Source: Planctomycetaceae bacterium (GTDB taxonomy: Bacteria; Planctomycetota; Planctomycetia; Pirellulales; Pirellulaceae). Taken from it: 47,777 nt of DNA. The notes below the pieces were generated by a model, which saw nothing but the letters and a program-made list of their open reading frames with translations, was not told where the DNA came from and searched no databases. The position numbers and the translations under genes are program-made. Location of the stretch: the NCBI GenBank assembly GCA_024638965.1, contig JAHEJI010000016.1:1-47777 (forward strand). Reading direction: 5' to 3'. Below are positions 25,095 through 33,654 of this stretch, one piece after another (the stretch's first letter is position 1; each line of letters begins with the position of its first letter).

Positions 25095-27029
25095 ATGGAC
25101 ACGCTCCAGCTTCCCAAACAAGACCCGCCATCACGAAGTCGAACTATGCAATTGCCGACAACGCTCGAACAAGTACTCGCTCGATACCAGACGAAGCTGG
25201 AGCAACAGCAGGCCAAGGTTAAGGGTATTGCCCGACGCTGGAGCAAAGTAGGTTATTTGCGCGGATTTTTGTTTCTACTTTCATTAGTTCCGCTTTTTTT
25301 GGCGCTCAACAAAGTCGCTGGCGTGTCGACACCTTGGGTTTGGCTGGCCGCGTTAATTTTCGTCGTGTTTCTTGCGGTGGCTGTTTACCACGAGCGAATG
25401 CAGATCGAGATGCGCAAAGCGTCGCTGTTAGCCAATATGCATAGCGAATCGATTGCCCGAGTGAATCGCGACTGGAAAAACCTGCGTACGATCGAAGTCG
25501 ATATTCCCCAATCGTTTCGTCCCGTCGCACTTGACCTCGACCTGGTCGGTGAAAGTTCACTGTTTAAGTTGATTGGCATCACAAAGACGCCACTCGGCAC
25601 CAGTGTATTGACGAGTTGGGTCTGCGAAGGTGCACGGCCCGACGAGATCTTATTGCGTCAAGATTCCGTGGCTGAATTGGCTCCAGAATTTGAATGGCGC
25701 GAACAATTTCGTCTCAACTGCGAGCAGTTATCGGCTGGTCAAACTGGGCCCAGCCAGTTTGTTGAATGGTCCGAAAGTGAAAGCTGGCTACAAGGCAAAA
25801 TGTGGTTGCTGTGGCTGGCCAGACTGACCAGTGTCACAGCATTGCTGTCGATTACGCTGACGCTATTTAGCGTAATTCCGTTAACGATTTCTGGCCCTAC
25901 CCTGATGGTGTTGGTGCCGATCAACTTTTTTCTGTCCGTTTTTTACGCCGGTTCGATGCACGATGTGTTCAACATGATTTCCTCGCGACGTGATGAAATC
26001 AATTCCTATATTGCCCTCTTTGACATGGTGGCAGACCATCCCGCCCACTCAACTCGGCTAAAGGAACTTCAGACTCGTATGCTTGTCGCCGATAACGACG
26101 CGCGAAAACAGATTAATAAGCTTGGATTACTCGTATGGCTTGCCAACATTCGACGAAACGGAATTCTGTTTATCGTCTATTTGGTTTTCGAATTTCTTTT
26201 TTTCTGGGACATTCACATTCTCGACCTTTTGGAAAAATGGAAGGCCAGCACAGGATCCAAAGCAAGAGGCTGGTTTGAGGACCTGGGACAGTGGGAAGCA
26301 CTATGTGCGCTCGCCCAATTGAAAGCCGATCATCCAGAATGGAAGTTTCCCGAAGTGCTGCAAATTTCCTCAAAAACAGAAGTCTTGATCGATTGCAAGC
26401 AGCTGGGGCATCCGCTGTTGGACAACCGACGGGTCGCCAACGATGTTCAGGTGGGACCGCCAGGTACGGTACTGCTGGTTAGCGGCTCCAATATGTCCGG
26501 GAAGAGTACGCTCCTGCGAAGTATCGGCGTGAATGCAATTTTGGCGCAAATGGGGAGCGTGGTTTGTGCCAGCAAGATGACATTGCCGCCTGTGCATATC
26601 GAATCGAGTATGCGCATTATCGATTCGCTGGCCGACGGTGTTTCGTTTTTTATGGCCGAGCTGAAACGGTTGAAGGAGATTGTCGATACAGCTAGATCTT
26701 TTTCCGGTCGACAAGACAAGTCCATGTTGTTTCTGCTTGACGAAATTCTGCAAGGGACAAATTCTCGCGAACGTCAAATTGCAGTGAGCCGCGTCGTCCG
26801 GAAGTTGATTGACGAAGATGCAATCGGTGCAATTTCGACTCATGATCTCGACTTGGCGACTACCGACGAACTCAAGCAGGCATGTAGGAGCGTGCATTTC
26901 TCAGAACAGTTCCATGATCTAAATGGCAAACGACATATGACGTTCGATTATCGGATGATGAAAGGAATCGCGGAAACAACGAACGCATTGAAGTTGCTGG
27001 AAATGGTGGGCTTAGGCGAAGACGATTAA
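25095..27029 (+). CDS. Membrane-anchored MutS-like ATPase
   Basis: A 644-residue protein with the C-terminal ATPase (domain V) of the MutS family attached to a membrane-embedded N-terminal half. Walker A is GSNMSGKST at 464-472, Walker B ends LLDEILQGTN with D549, and STHDLDL follows. Hydrophobic segments lie at about 57-72, 80-98, 240-285 (probably two helices) and 352-370. The mismatch-binding domain I (with its Phe-X-Glu) and the connector domain are absent, so classical mismatch repair is unlikely. Members of this membrane-linked MutS branch are known in several phyla but are poorly studied. The ATP-dependent clamp activity is inferred from the ATPase. Genes on both sides are unrelated. 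Confidence 0.85.
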   Translation: MDTLQLPKQDPPSRSRTMQLPTTLEQVLARYQTKLEQQQAKVKGIARRWSKVGYLRGFLFLLSLVPLFLALNKVAGVSTPWVWLAALIFVVFLAVAVYHERMQIEMRKASLLANMHSESIARVNRDWKNLRTIEVDIPQSFRPVALDLDLVGESSLFKLIGITKTPLGTSVLTSWVCEGARPDEILLRQDSVAELAPEFEWREQFRLNCEQLSAGQTGPSQFVEWSESESWLQGKMWLLWLARLTSVTALLSITLTLFSVIPLTISGPTLMVLVPINFFLSVFYAGSMHDVFNMISSRRDEINSYIALFDMVADHPAHSTRLKELQTRMLVADNDARKQINKLGLLVWLANIRRNGILFIVYLVFEFLFFWDIHILDLLEKWKASTGSKARGWFEDLGQWEALCALAQLKADHPEWKFPEVLQISSKTEVLIDCKQLGHPLLDNRRVANDVQVGPPGTVLLVSGSNMSGKSTLLRSIGVNAILAQMGSVVCASKMTLPPVHIESSMRIIDSLADGVSFFMAELKRLKEIVDTARSFSGRQDKSMLFLLDEILQGTNSRERQIAVSRVVRKLIDEDAIGAISTHDLDLATTDELKQACRSVHFSEQFHDLNGKRHMTFDYRMMKGIAETTNALKLLEMVGLGEDD

Positions 27030-27596
27030 AAGTCCTTTGCTTTGGGAGTTCGTGGTTCCGTGTCCCCAAGAGCATCCGGCTTCCGAAGTCGGGTCACACG
27101 TGTTCTGTATTGATCAAAAGCAGCACGCGCTGTTCTAAGAGAGAGTTCATCGCGGCGAAAAGAATCTCATGCCGCCCGAGGCTCAAACACCATTCGACGA
27201 ACGGTGTGGCATTCAGCTCCAGCCGTCAAAAACAAATTCCAAGCCGGCGTTGTGCTGGCGTCAACATAGCCAAAACTTCAGCTCTCTCTTTTGCCCAACT
27301 TTCCTCTTTTCTGACAAACGAGCATCGGGAGAGTGTAAGACGCCGAATTGCTACGAAGGCGGAATTAAGGCTCTTTCGCCAAAAGCCGATACTGTCCAAT
27401 GCAACCAGAAACCAGCAAAATGGTTCGTTCTAAAAGAGCTTGGCGAACGACGATCTCACGCAATTACGCAGAAACTCGGTCGATTGCTCAGATTGCGATC
27501 ACATAAGACGTTGACGAAATTAGGACGCGAACTAGAATTGGATTTGAAACGTAGGCCGTATGCATATCTATCTTACTTGTTTTGCCCCCCCTTTCG
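27030..27596. other. Gene-free stretch upstream of the His-rich gene
   Basis: This 567-bp stretch carries no recognisable gene. Two overlapping plus-strand frames (27110-27433 and 27169-27630) have random-looking composition and no ribosome binding site. A short hairpin with one G-T pair, CCGGCT/AGTCGG, lies near 27077-27093 after the MutS-like gene. A good sigma-70-type promoter lies at its right end. A degraded gene or an RNA leader is possible. Confidence 0.4.
27511..27538 (+). promoter_or_regulatory. Candidate sigma-70 promoter
   Basis: TTGACG at 27511-27516 and TAGAAT at 27533-27538 are separated by 16 bases and each differ from the consensus in one position. They lie about 60 bases before the ATG of the His/Cys-rich gene. 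This is the best promoter match I noticed in the window. I could not identify a metal-regulator operator near it. Confidence 0.45.
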
Positions 27597-27968
27597 ATGC
27601 AAGCACTGCTTAAGCAGAAAATTCCCGTAATTTTGGCCGTTGCACCCTTCCTCGCGGGATTGGTTGCGTCCATTCATGTTCATAGCCATGGCCATCAGGA
27701 AAGTAAGCAAAGTCACCTTTCGTCAATTTGTTGCAGCCATACACATCAAGAATCAAAAGATTCGTGGCCGTCCGACTCTCAAGACGATTGCGACGAATGT
27801 ATTCTCTGCCATTATTCAGCGCAGAGTTCATGGTTTCAGCCGGTTATGGTTGAAGTCGATTTAGAAACCATCTCGAATCCCGCATCACAGTTTGATTGCG
27901 GACTTAAAATTCAATACGTTCCACTTGTCTATCGTGGTCGAGCTCCTCCCGCCGTTTTTTCTGTCTGA
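27597..27968 (+). CDS. Small exported His/Cys-rich protein
   Basis: A protein of 123 residues with an N-terminal hydrophobic segment (KIPVILAVAPFLAGLVAS), then a His-rich stretch (IHVHSHGHQES, SICCSHTHQES) and a Cys cluster (DDCDECILCHYSA), ending in YRGRAPPAVFSV. Short secreted proteins with a CxxC group and a terminal RAPP or RGPP motif resemble the DUF2946-like group, often linked to metal supply. The resemblance is by eye only. The ATG at 27597 puts the signal peptide at the very start; a TTG 15 bases earlier is in frame. It is followed after 149 bases by a DUF1559 gene with its own His-rich loop. Periplasmic binding of zinc, copper or cobalt is inferred. Confidence 0.7.
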   Translation: MQALLKQKIPVILAVAPFLAGLVASIHVHSHGHQESKQSHLSSICCSHTHQESKDSWPSDSQDDCDECILCHYSAQSSWFQPVMVEVDLETISNPASQFDCGLKIQYVPLVYRGRAPPAVFSV

Positions 27969-28117
27969 ATTTGGTCAGAAATGTCTGCTCGGTTGTAAGT
28001 TTCTGATGTCGCATTGCTAGCCATATCTGCGGAATAATTTCATTACCTGCGCGGAGATTTTTGAAGGCTTCGATATGAGAACGATTTAGATAAATCTTTA
28101 AAACTGGAAATATTGTT

Positions 28118-29014
28118 ATGAAATCATTACGAAGACGACACGGATTTACTCTCGTCGAACTGTTAGTTGTGATCGCCATTATCGGAATTCTGATTGGTAT
28201 GCTCTTGCCGGCTGTCCAACAAGTGCGTGAGGCGGCTCGACGCACAGCGTGCCTGAACAACATTCGTCAAATAGGTTTGGCGTTACACAACTACGAAAGT
28301 GCATTTGGAAAATTTCCCGCCGGATGGAACACGAATGACGAAACGGCCTATATCGAGGAACCAGGTTGGGGTTGGTCAGCGAAAATCCTGCCTTTTGTAG
28401 AACAGCAAAATTTGTTCGATCAAATCGACTTTGACATCGCGATTGACGATCCGATTCATGAGCAACTCGTTCAGTCACGAATCGAAATTTATATGTGCCC
28501 TTCTGATCCGGCGCGAGAACTAGTCAATTTGGACGTTCACATCGAACATGGTCATCCTCACCCGTATCAAGGGGGTGGTCATAATCACGATGAACTCTGG
28601 GTCGGTCGCAGCAACTACTCCGGTGTGTTTGGAAATACAGAAATCGAACTCAGCCCGGAAAACGGCAATGGTTCATTCTTTGCCAACAGCAAGATTGAAT
28701 TCCGCGACTACACCGATGGTCTGAGCAATACGATGATTGTCGGCGAACGGAGAAATGACGTTGGGACGATTTCCTGGGTTGGATTGGTACCAGAAGTGGA
28801 TGAACCGGCGTCTCGTATCGTCGGTTCAGCGGACCACGCACCGAACGATCCCGATGGCCATTTCGAGGATTTTCGTAGCTACCATGCAGGCGGAATCAAC
28901 GTAGCATTGGCGGACGGTTCCGGCCATTTTGTTCGAGAAACAATTGATGAAGTGGTTTTCCAAGCCCTCGCGTCGCGGGCAGATGGCGAGATCGTTTCGA
29001 TTGGCGATCAATAA
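28118..29014 (+). CDS. DUF1559 prepilin-like protein with His-rich loop
   Basis: A 298-residue protein of the planctomycete DUF1559 family. It has a type IV prepilin N-terminus, [20 protein letters not shown] (cleavage expected after G9), followed by [20 protein letters not shown]. The C-terminus has the family closing motif, [15 protein letters not shown]. Unusual for the family is the loop at 141-158, [10 protein letters not shown] and GGGHNHDEL, with seven His residues. It lies downstream of the small His/Cys-rich gene and ends in a good intrinsic terminator. DUF1559 proteins are numerous in planctomycetes and none has a settled function. The His loop suggests that this copy binds a metal ion at the cell surface. 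Confidence 0.88.
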   Translation: MKSLRRRHGFTLVELLVVIAIIGILIGMLLPAVQQVREAARRTACLNNIRQIGLALHNYESAFGKFPAGWNTNDETAYIEEPGWGWSAKILPFVEQQNLFDQIDFDIAIDDPIHEQLVQSRIEIYMCPSDPARELVNLDVHIEHGHPHPYQGGGHNHDELWVGRSNYSGVFGNTEIELSPENGNGSFFANSKIEFRDYTDGLSNTMIVGERRNDVGTISWVGLVPEVDEPASRIVGSADHAPNDPDGHFEDFRSYHAGGINVALADGSGHFVRETIDEVVFQALASRADGEIVSIGDQ

Positions 29015-29037
29015 GGCTCCATCGGGCTGTGCAAATG

Positions 29038-29069
29038 AAATGCCTCGGTAAAATTCGTCCGAGGCATTT
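29038..29069 (+). terminator. Intrinsic terminator after the DUF1559 gene
   Basis: AAATGCCTCGG at 29038-29048 pairs perfectly with CCGAGGCATTT at 29059-29069 around a 10-base loop, and T-rich sequence (TTCATTTTC) follows. It lies 23 bases past the DUF1559 stop. This is the clearest terminator in the window. Confidence 0.88.
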
Positions 29070-29178
29070 TTCATTTTCAAGACTGTTGTTTACAGGCGAA
29101 ACTTGCACGCCGCCTTTGGTTCCCGACCGATGCGCTTCCCACTCGGCATTACGTCCAAAATGGGACAACTCCTCAAAA

Positions 29179-29610
29179 TCATTCAATCAACTCTCGGGGC
29201 AGCTTTGCCGTCTGTTCCAAAGTCATTCCCAGCACGAATTGTGACATTGGCAAACAATTATCTGATAATGGAATCGTAACCATCACTTCAACATCCGGTG
29301 TCGACGGCGTAATTGTTGATGGTGTGACGGTTACCGTGGCATTTTGAATTGCCATGATGTTCAGCAGGTTGTTTGCGGCATTGGTGCAGTCCTGAGCTGT
29401 CGCGCCAGGTATCATTCCAGCTCTTGCTCCTTCAAGTGCGGCGTTCTCGCATATGTTTCTGATTGTATTGGCACGGGAAAACTCCATGCCGCCAAAAACA
29501 AACACCAACAACAAAGGAAAAGTCATTGCGAACTCAATCGCGGCCTTGCCGATTCGCTTTCCATTGCATTTTGCTCTCGCTGTTTTCATTGCCTTGCATC
29601 TCTCATTCAT
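29179..29610 (-). CDS. TadE-like pseudopilin
   Basis: A protein of 143 residues from the ATG at 29610; the frame reaches a GTG at 29634 that overlaps the upstream stop, and a later ATG lies at 29589. The hallmark is GKAAIEFAMTFPLLLVFVFG, a TadE-type N-terminus with a conserved Glu and a membrane helix, then ENAALEGARAGMIPGA. TadE-like proteins are minor pseudopilins or assembly factors of Tad/Flp pili. It is the last gene of a TadE-TadG-TadE set on the minus strand. The order and the short gaps suggest one transcript. Confidence 0.82.
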   Translation of the reverse strand: MNERCKAMKTARAKCNGKRIGKAAIEFAMTFPLLLVFVFGGMEFSRANTIRNICENAALEGARAGMIPGATAQDCTNAANNLLNIMAIQNATVTVTPSTITPSTPDVEVMVTIPLSDNCLPMSQFVLGMTLEQTAKLPRELIE

Positions 29611-29633
29611 CTTTATTGTTGAACTAGCCCACA

Positions 29634-30752
29634 CTATTTGACGATGATGGTCATGCTTGCCGCCAATTCGCGAAAAATGTTGTTCAATTCAGCAGTTGTG
29701 TCCGCGTGAAAATGTCGTCCATTTCCTGCATTCGCGAGCCCCAGCATGTCGGCCTGGTTGGCTCCCGGGCTGAATGTAATTGTATTCACGGTGATTCCGT
29801 CGGTACTCGCAAGCGTTCCTGCCGGAACCGGATCTTCTTCCGTATATCGGCCGTCAGTAAAAACAATCATTACTTTGTCGGCGTTCGCCCGAGCTAACGG
29901 TCCTGTAAGAACGACGTTTCCCATCTCAACTCCCGCTTTGATATCCGTGGCTCCGTTCCAAACCGTAGTACTTCTGGTGGTCATCGCAGAACTGATTAGC
30001 GAAAGGTTGGTCGTGAGATCTTGGTCAACTGTGGATACGATATTTGTTTCGCCACAAGATGACGTCATGTCGCTAGCAAATGTGACCATTGCAACTTGTT
30101 CCGTTCCAATTGTTGATTGAAGCTCAGTCAGGAACGTTTGCACCGCCGTATCAAGCGCAATCCAGCGACTGTCTGCGTACGGCGCTGCACAATATCGCGG
30201 ATCAGAAGACGGCAAGCCATCTGGCGTTGGATTTGTCGATGCATACTTCATGCTGGAACTTCGGTCCAATACGATACATATGTCGGTATCTATGAATGCC
30301 GCGACGCACTCAAATTCCGGTTCAAAAGTTGCATGACCGTAAAGCGTTCCGAAAAAAGTGGGAACGGCGCCGTCGGAAGAGTCGGAAGCCCGTGAACCAA
30401 GAATCTGGACTGCGTTTCTGGGTGAAATGCCGGCCTCGAAATTCCAGTATCCGGAAGTTTGCTTAGTAGATCTTCCAAAGACGATATCCGTCGGAGCAAT
30501 GGTCAAGGGTTCGCTATTTACCAAGTTTAGGGCCGCAATATCGATCCCAACTTGGCGAGCCGTCGCTTCGTCACTTGTTTTGGACAACGCATCAGCGGCA
30601 GCTTTTGCCGCAAGGTCAGTCGCACTTCTTAATTCCGTACGTATCCGCTGCATGTGAGCGAAGTCAATTGAAAATCCGACCATCAAAATGATGACTGGGA
30701 GTAACAACAAAAGGACCACCAAAATCGAAGCTCGTCGATCGTTTCGTTGCAT
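29634..30752 (-). CDS. TadG-like protein with von Willebrand A domain
   Basis: A 372-residue protein with a membrane helix at the N-terminus (ILVVLLLLLPVIILMVGFSID) that keeps the TadG/TadE-type lead, followed by AHMQRIRTELRSATDLAAKAAADAL. A von Willebrand factor A domain starts near 155, with the metal-ion adhesion motif DRSSS at 163-167, and ends in ELAASMTIIVK. Proteins of this kind accompany Tad pili or act as surface adhesins. The stop is just before the downstream TadE-like gene, and a TadE-like gene lies 61 bases upstream. No TadA, TadB, TadC or prepilin peptidase gene is in view. Confidence 0.85.
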   Translation of the reverse strand: MQRNDRRASILVVLLLLLPVIILMVGFSIDFAHMQRIRTELRSATDLAAKAAADALSKTSDEATARQVGIDIAALNLVNSEPLTIAPTDIVFGRSTKQTSGYWNFEAGISPRNAVQILGSRASDSSDGAVPTFFGTLYGHATFEPEFECVAAFIDTDICIVLDRSSSMKYASTNPTPDGLPSSDPRYCAAPYADSRWIALDTAVQTFLTELQSTIGTEQVAMVTFASDMTSSCGETNIVSTVDQDLTTNLSLISSAMTTRSTTVWNGATDIKAGVEMGNVVLTGPLARANADKVMIVFTDGRYTEEDPVPAGTLASTDGITVNTITFSPGANQADMLGLANAGNGRHFHADTTAELNNIFRELAASMTIIVK

Positions 30753-30813
30753 AATAACACCCAGATCTGAAAATGAACTAACGGAGATTTATTGAATTTT
30801 TGATTGGCAGAGG

Positions 30814-31245
30814 CTATTGTCGATTGGCGATTCTAAATCCCGAGATGTCGTTGAAGCCCGATAATGCCATCAGGTTAAGTGACATCGAATCGGCAGGAGC
30901 GTTTGCCAATACACGAAACGACTGTCCGCTAGAAAGGCTATCGTAAGCCGTGCCATCTGTTCCGATTACTTCAAACGTGACTCCGGTGAGCGACGTCTGA
31001 TCGATATAGATTTGCATGCGGTTGATTACCGACTGTTCCGTCGCAGTAACCTTGATGCCTTCCAGGGCACCCTGGTAAGCAACTTCGGTAACGACTTGTT
31101 GCATGTATATCGCGTTACTTGCCCCGATGGAGCCAAATACGAATAGGACAATCAAAGGAATTGACAACGCCAACTCAACAACCGCTGAACCAGTTCGCTG
31201 ATTCATTCTTTCAAATGTTGTGCGGTTTGTGATTCTAGAATTCAT
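30814..31245 (-). CDS. TadE-like pseudopilin
   Basis: A 143-residue TadE-family protein: after 18 polar residues comes GSAVVELALSIPLIVLFVFG with the conserved Glu, then QQVVTEVAYQGALEGIKVTAT. It is the first gene of the three-gene TadE-TadG-TadE set. The two TadE copies differ clearly in sequence, so they are old paralogues and not a recent duplication. Confidence 0.82.
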   Translation of the reverse strand: MNSRITNRTTFERMNQRTGSAVVELALSIPLIVLFVFGSIGASNAIYMQQVVTEVAYQGALEGIKVTATEQSVINRMQIYIDQTSLTGVTFEVIGTDGTAYDSLSSGQSFRVLANAPADSMSLNLMALSGFNDISGFRIANRQ

Positions 31246-31493
31246 GTTTAGGAAAAATCAGAACGATCGGATTTCAGTTTCTACTTAAACATGGGATAGA
31301 TTTGTGCTAGTAGGAATCCGATTTTTTGCACAAATGGCTAATTGATCAGTCTATTCGCGATTTTTAACGCTGGTTAATCGTGTTTAATGTTTATTCCGAT
31401 TACACCGCCTTTCCTTCTGATACGATCGCGTTCTTAGAAATACGGTTGAGTCTTGGAGTTGAAACTCTGCTAGTTCAAGCGTAACGCGTTTTT

Positions 31494-32417
31494 TTAATGG
31501 AGACCGGTTCTCTTCGGGACGACCGGGACATTGCCCTCCGTTCCCATCAGATGTCGCGACTTGAGTCCAAAGAGTTCGCGTTTGGAAAGGACTCCGAATT
31601 CGGAAAGTGCACAATCTGGATCGTCCTTCATGTTCATCAGCATTTTCCAATGCAAGCCGAGTATGGATTTGATCGTGCGCGCACCATCAAAATCGAGATA
31701 GTTAATCAACTGGCCGCCATCGTAAAATAACTCTTCGATGCGTGCAGAATAAAGCCGTACCAGATCGATCCAAGGTTGCCCGCCTTGGCGAAGCCGCAAA
31801 CGGTCCGGGACAATTTCGCAGTCGTCACAGTCCTCGACTGCCAGAAAGTGTTTGTATTTTTTCATGTTGTTGACACAGTTGGCCAACAGTTGCGTCAGAA
31901 AAACAGCTTGACCGCAACGTATCGCGGAACTTTCATATTCCGGTTCTATGAAACCTAGAATTGGAACGGCAGCCACCATGGGCGCACCGCCTAGACGATA
32001 AGCAAACATTTTAAGATCGTCATAGGTGTCCATTTGCTGATTTCGAATCCAAGAATCAGCTCCGTCCAACATGTCGAACAGATATTGCTTGGGAACATTG
32101 AACTTGCGGAACGAATCCACCAATGCCGCCAGTTCTTCCCTAGTACATTGATCCAAAAACGCGTCGCTGACGTCGGATCGCACGTCGGACCAAACGTCAA
32201 GCGGCAAATGGGTGGGGCTTGTCAAGTCGAGCAAGTCAAGGCATTGAATGAGGTGCCACATCAGTGTCTCAAGAGCTCTTTTTTTATCGACGGGCAAGTT
32301 GCTTGTGACCCAAATCTGGTCGCGAAATTGCTTGCGAACTCTCTGGCGACAGTATTTGTATCCCTGTTCGACAATGGTTTTATTGAGCTTGATTCTGGGA
32401 CGAACGGCTTCGGTCAT
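31494..32417 (-). CDS. Squalene/phytoene synthase-like protein, Asp motifs lost
   Basis: A protein of 308 residues from the ATG at 32417; the frame reaches 32585, but the first 56 residues do not fit the family. The fold is recognisable: EQGYKYCRQRVRKQF, LPVDKKRALETLMWHL, and MDTYDDLKMFAYRLGGAP, which matches the YxxLxxYcyrvAG block. The two Asp-rich motifs that hold Mg and diphosphate appear lost. HLIQCLDLLD (55-64) replaces the first DDxxD, and TQLLANCVNN (175-184) replaces QLTNILRDxxED. Head-to-head condensation is therefore doubtful. It may be a non-catalytic partner, or an enzyme with another substrate. It is divergent from ispH, an isoprenoid gene, with the starts about 190 bases apart. 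Confidence 0.68.
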   Translation of the reverse strand: MTEAVRPRIKLNKTIVEQGYKYCRQRVRKQFRDQIWVTSNLPVDKKRALETLMWHLIQCLDLLDLTSPTHLPLDVWSDVRSDVSDAFLDQCTREELAALVDSFRKFNVPKQYLFDMLDGADSWIRNQQMDTYDDLKMFAYRLGGAPMVAAVPILGFIEPEYESSAIRCGQAVFLTQLLANCVNNMKKYKHFLAVEDCDDCEIVPDRLRLRQGGQPWIDLVRLYSARIEELFYDGGQLINYLDFDGARTIKSILGLHWKMLMNMKDDPDCALSEFGVLSKRELFGLKSRHLMGTEGNVPVVPKRTGLH

Positions 32418-32604
32418 GGCAAATCTGGTCAAAACGAAGATGGGCCAGAGGGCAATCAACCAATCATAATCTCTGGACCGCTGATTGAAAGAGACCGGGC
32501 TCGTCGAACAATTGCCTTTTGATCGCGAATTCCAGTGTTGTCTCCCGAAATGAGAAGCGGTCAAGTAAGATACGAGGGACAGCAATTAATTTGGAAACAT
32601 CGAA

Positions 32605-33537
32605 ATGAAGATTCTGCTTGCCAGCCCGCGTGGATTCTGTGCAGGAGTCAACATGGCCATTGAAAGCCTGGACCTGACGCTCCGTGAGTTTGGTCCACCG
32701 GTCTACGTTTACCATGAAATTGTCCACAACAAATACGTGGTGGAATCATTCAAATCCAAGGGCGCGATATTTGTTGACCAGTTGGAAGAAGTTCCAGAGA
32801 AATCAGTACTGCTGTTTTCGGCACATGGAGTTTCGCCGGAGGTCCGGAAAATTGCTCGGGAACGACAACTCAATGCCATCGATGCGACTTGTCCGTTGGT
32901 GACGAAAGTGCACCTTGAGGCGCTGAAGTACGCCCGTGAGGGATATACGATTTTTTTGATTGGCCACGAAGGGCACGACGAAGTCATTGGGACGATGGGG
33001 GAAGCGCCGGAGGCGATGATCCTGGTTGAAACCGAAGAGAACGTCGTGCAGCTCGATTTGCCAAGCGATGCCAAAGTCGCTTACTTGACGCAAACCACGC
33101 TCTCAGTCGACGATGCAAATCGGATAATCAAGAAACTGCGCGAGCGCTTCGTTAACCTCGTTAATCCGCCGAAAGAAGACATCTGCTATGCTACGCAGAA
33201 CCGCCAAGAGGCCGTCAAAATCCTTTCGCAACAAGCCGACTTATGTCTCGTGCTAGGCAGCCAGAACAGCTCCAATAGTCAGCGGCTTTGTGAGCTAGCG
33301 GGGGATTCTGAGATACCCGCTTATCTAATCGATGGGGTTTCCGATATTGATTCTAGTTGGCTCAAAGGTGACGAAACGATTCTCATGACGGCAGGAGCGA
33401 GTGCACCAGAAGTTGTTGTAAACGAGTGCATCGAATGGCTTGTCGAAAAATACGATGCGACTGTAGAACCGGCCATCATTCGTGAAGAAAACGTAAGTTT
33501 TCCGCTTCCGAGAGTCTTGCGGCAATTGGTGAAGTAG
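32605..33537 (+). CDS. ispH: 4-hydroxy-3-methylbut-2-enyl diphosphate reductase
   Basis: A 310-residue IspH, the last enzyme of the MEP isoprenoid pathway. It makes IPP and DMAPP from HMBPP with a 4Fe-4S cluster. The three cluster cysteines are C12 (RGFCAGVNMA), C96 (DATCPLVTKVH) and C194 (EDICYATQNR). Active-site residues include H41 (EIVHNKYVV), H74 (SAHGVSP), H124 and E126 (GHDEVIGTMGEAP). Length and motif order are those of the bacterial enzyme. It is divergent from a squalene/phytoene synthase-like gene, a plausible isoprenoid neighbour. Confidence 0.97.
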   Translation: MKILLASPRGFCAGVNMAIESLDLTLREFGPPVYVYHEIVHNKYVVESFKSKGAIFVDQLEEVPEKSVLLFSAHGVSPEVRKIARERQLNAIDATCPLVTKVHLEALKYAREGYTIFLIGHEGHDEVIGTMGEAPEAMILVETEENVVQLDLPSDAKVAYLTQTTLSVDDANRIIKKLRERFVNLVNPPKEDICYATQNRQEAVKILSQQADLCLVLGSQNSSNSQRLCELAGDSEIPAYLIDGVSDIDSSWLKGDETILMTAGASAPEVVVNECIEWLVEKYDATVEPAIIREENVSFPLPRVLRQLVK

Positions 33538-33654
33538 GTTTTTGCAATTTTATGGATTTCCGTCGAGGCTGATTAATCGTCTAAGGATGTGTAACATCAC
33601 TTATCGGCCCATGGCTAATTCAATTTCGGCTTTCGGCAAAAGCCAAACCAATGG

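Noticed and set aside
27169..27630. Plus-strand frame of 153 residues before the His-rich gene
   Set aside because: Composition looks random (many Cys, Arg, Pro and Lys with no segment pattern), there is no ribosome binding site, and it overlaps the better-supported His-rich gene start and the promoter.
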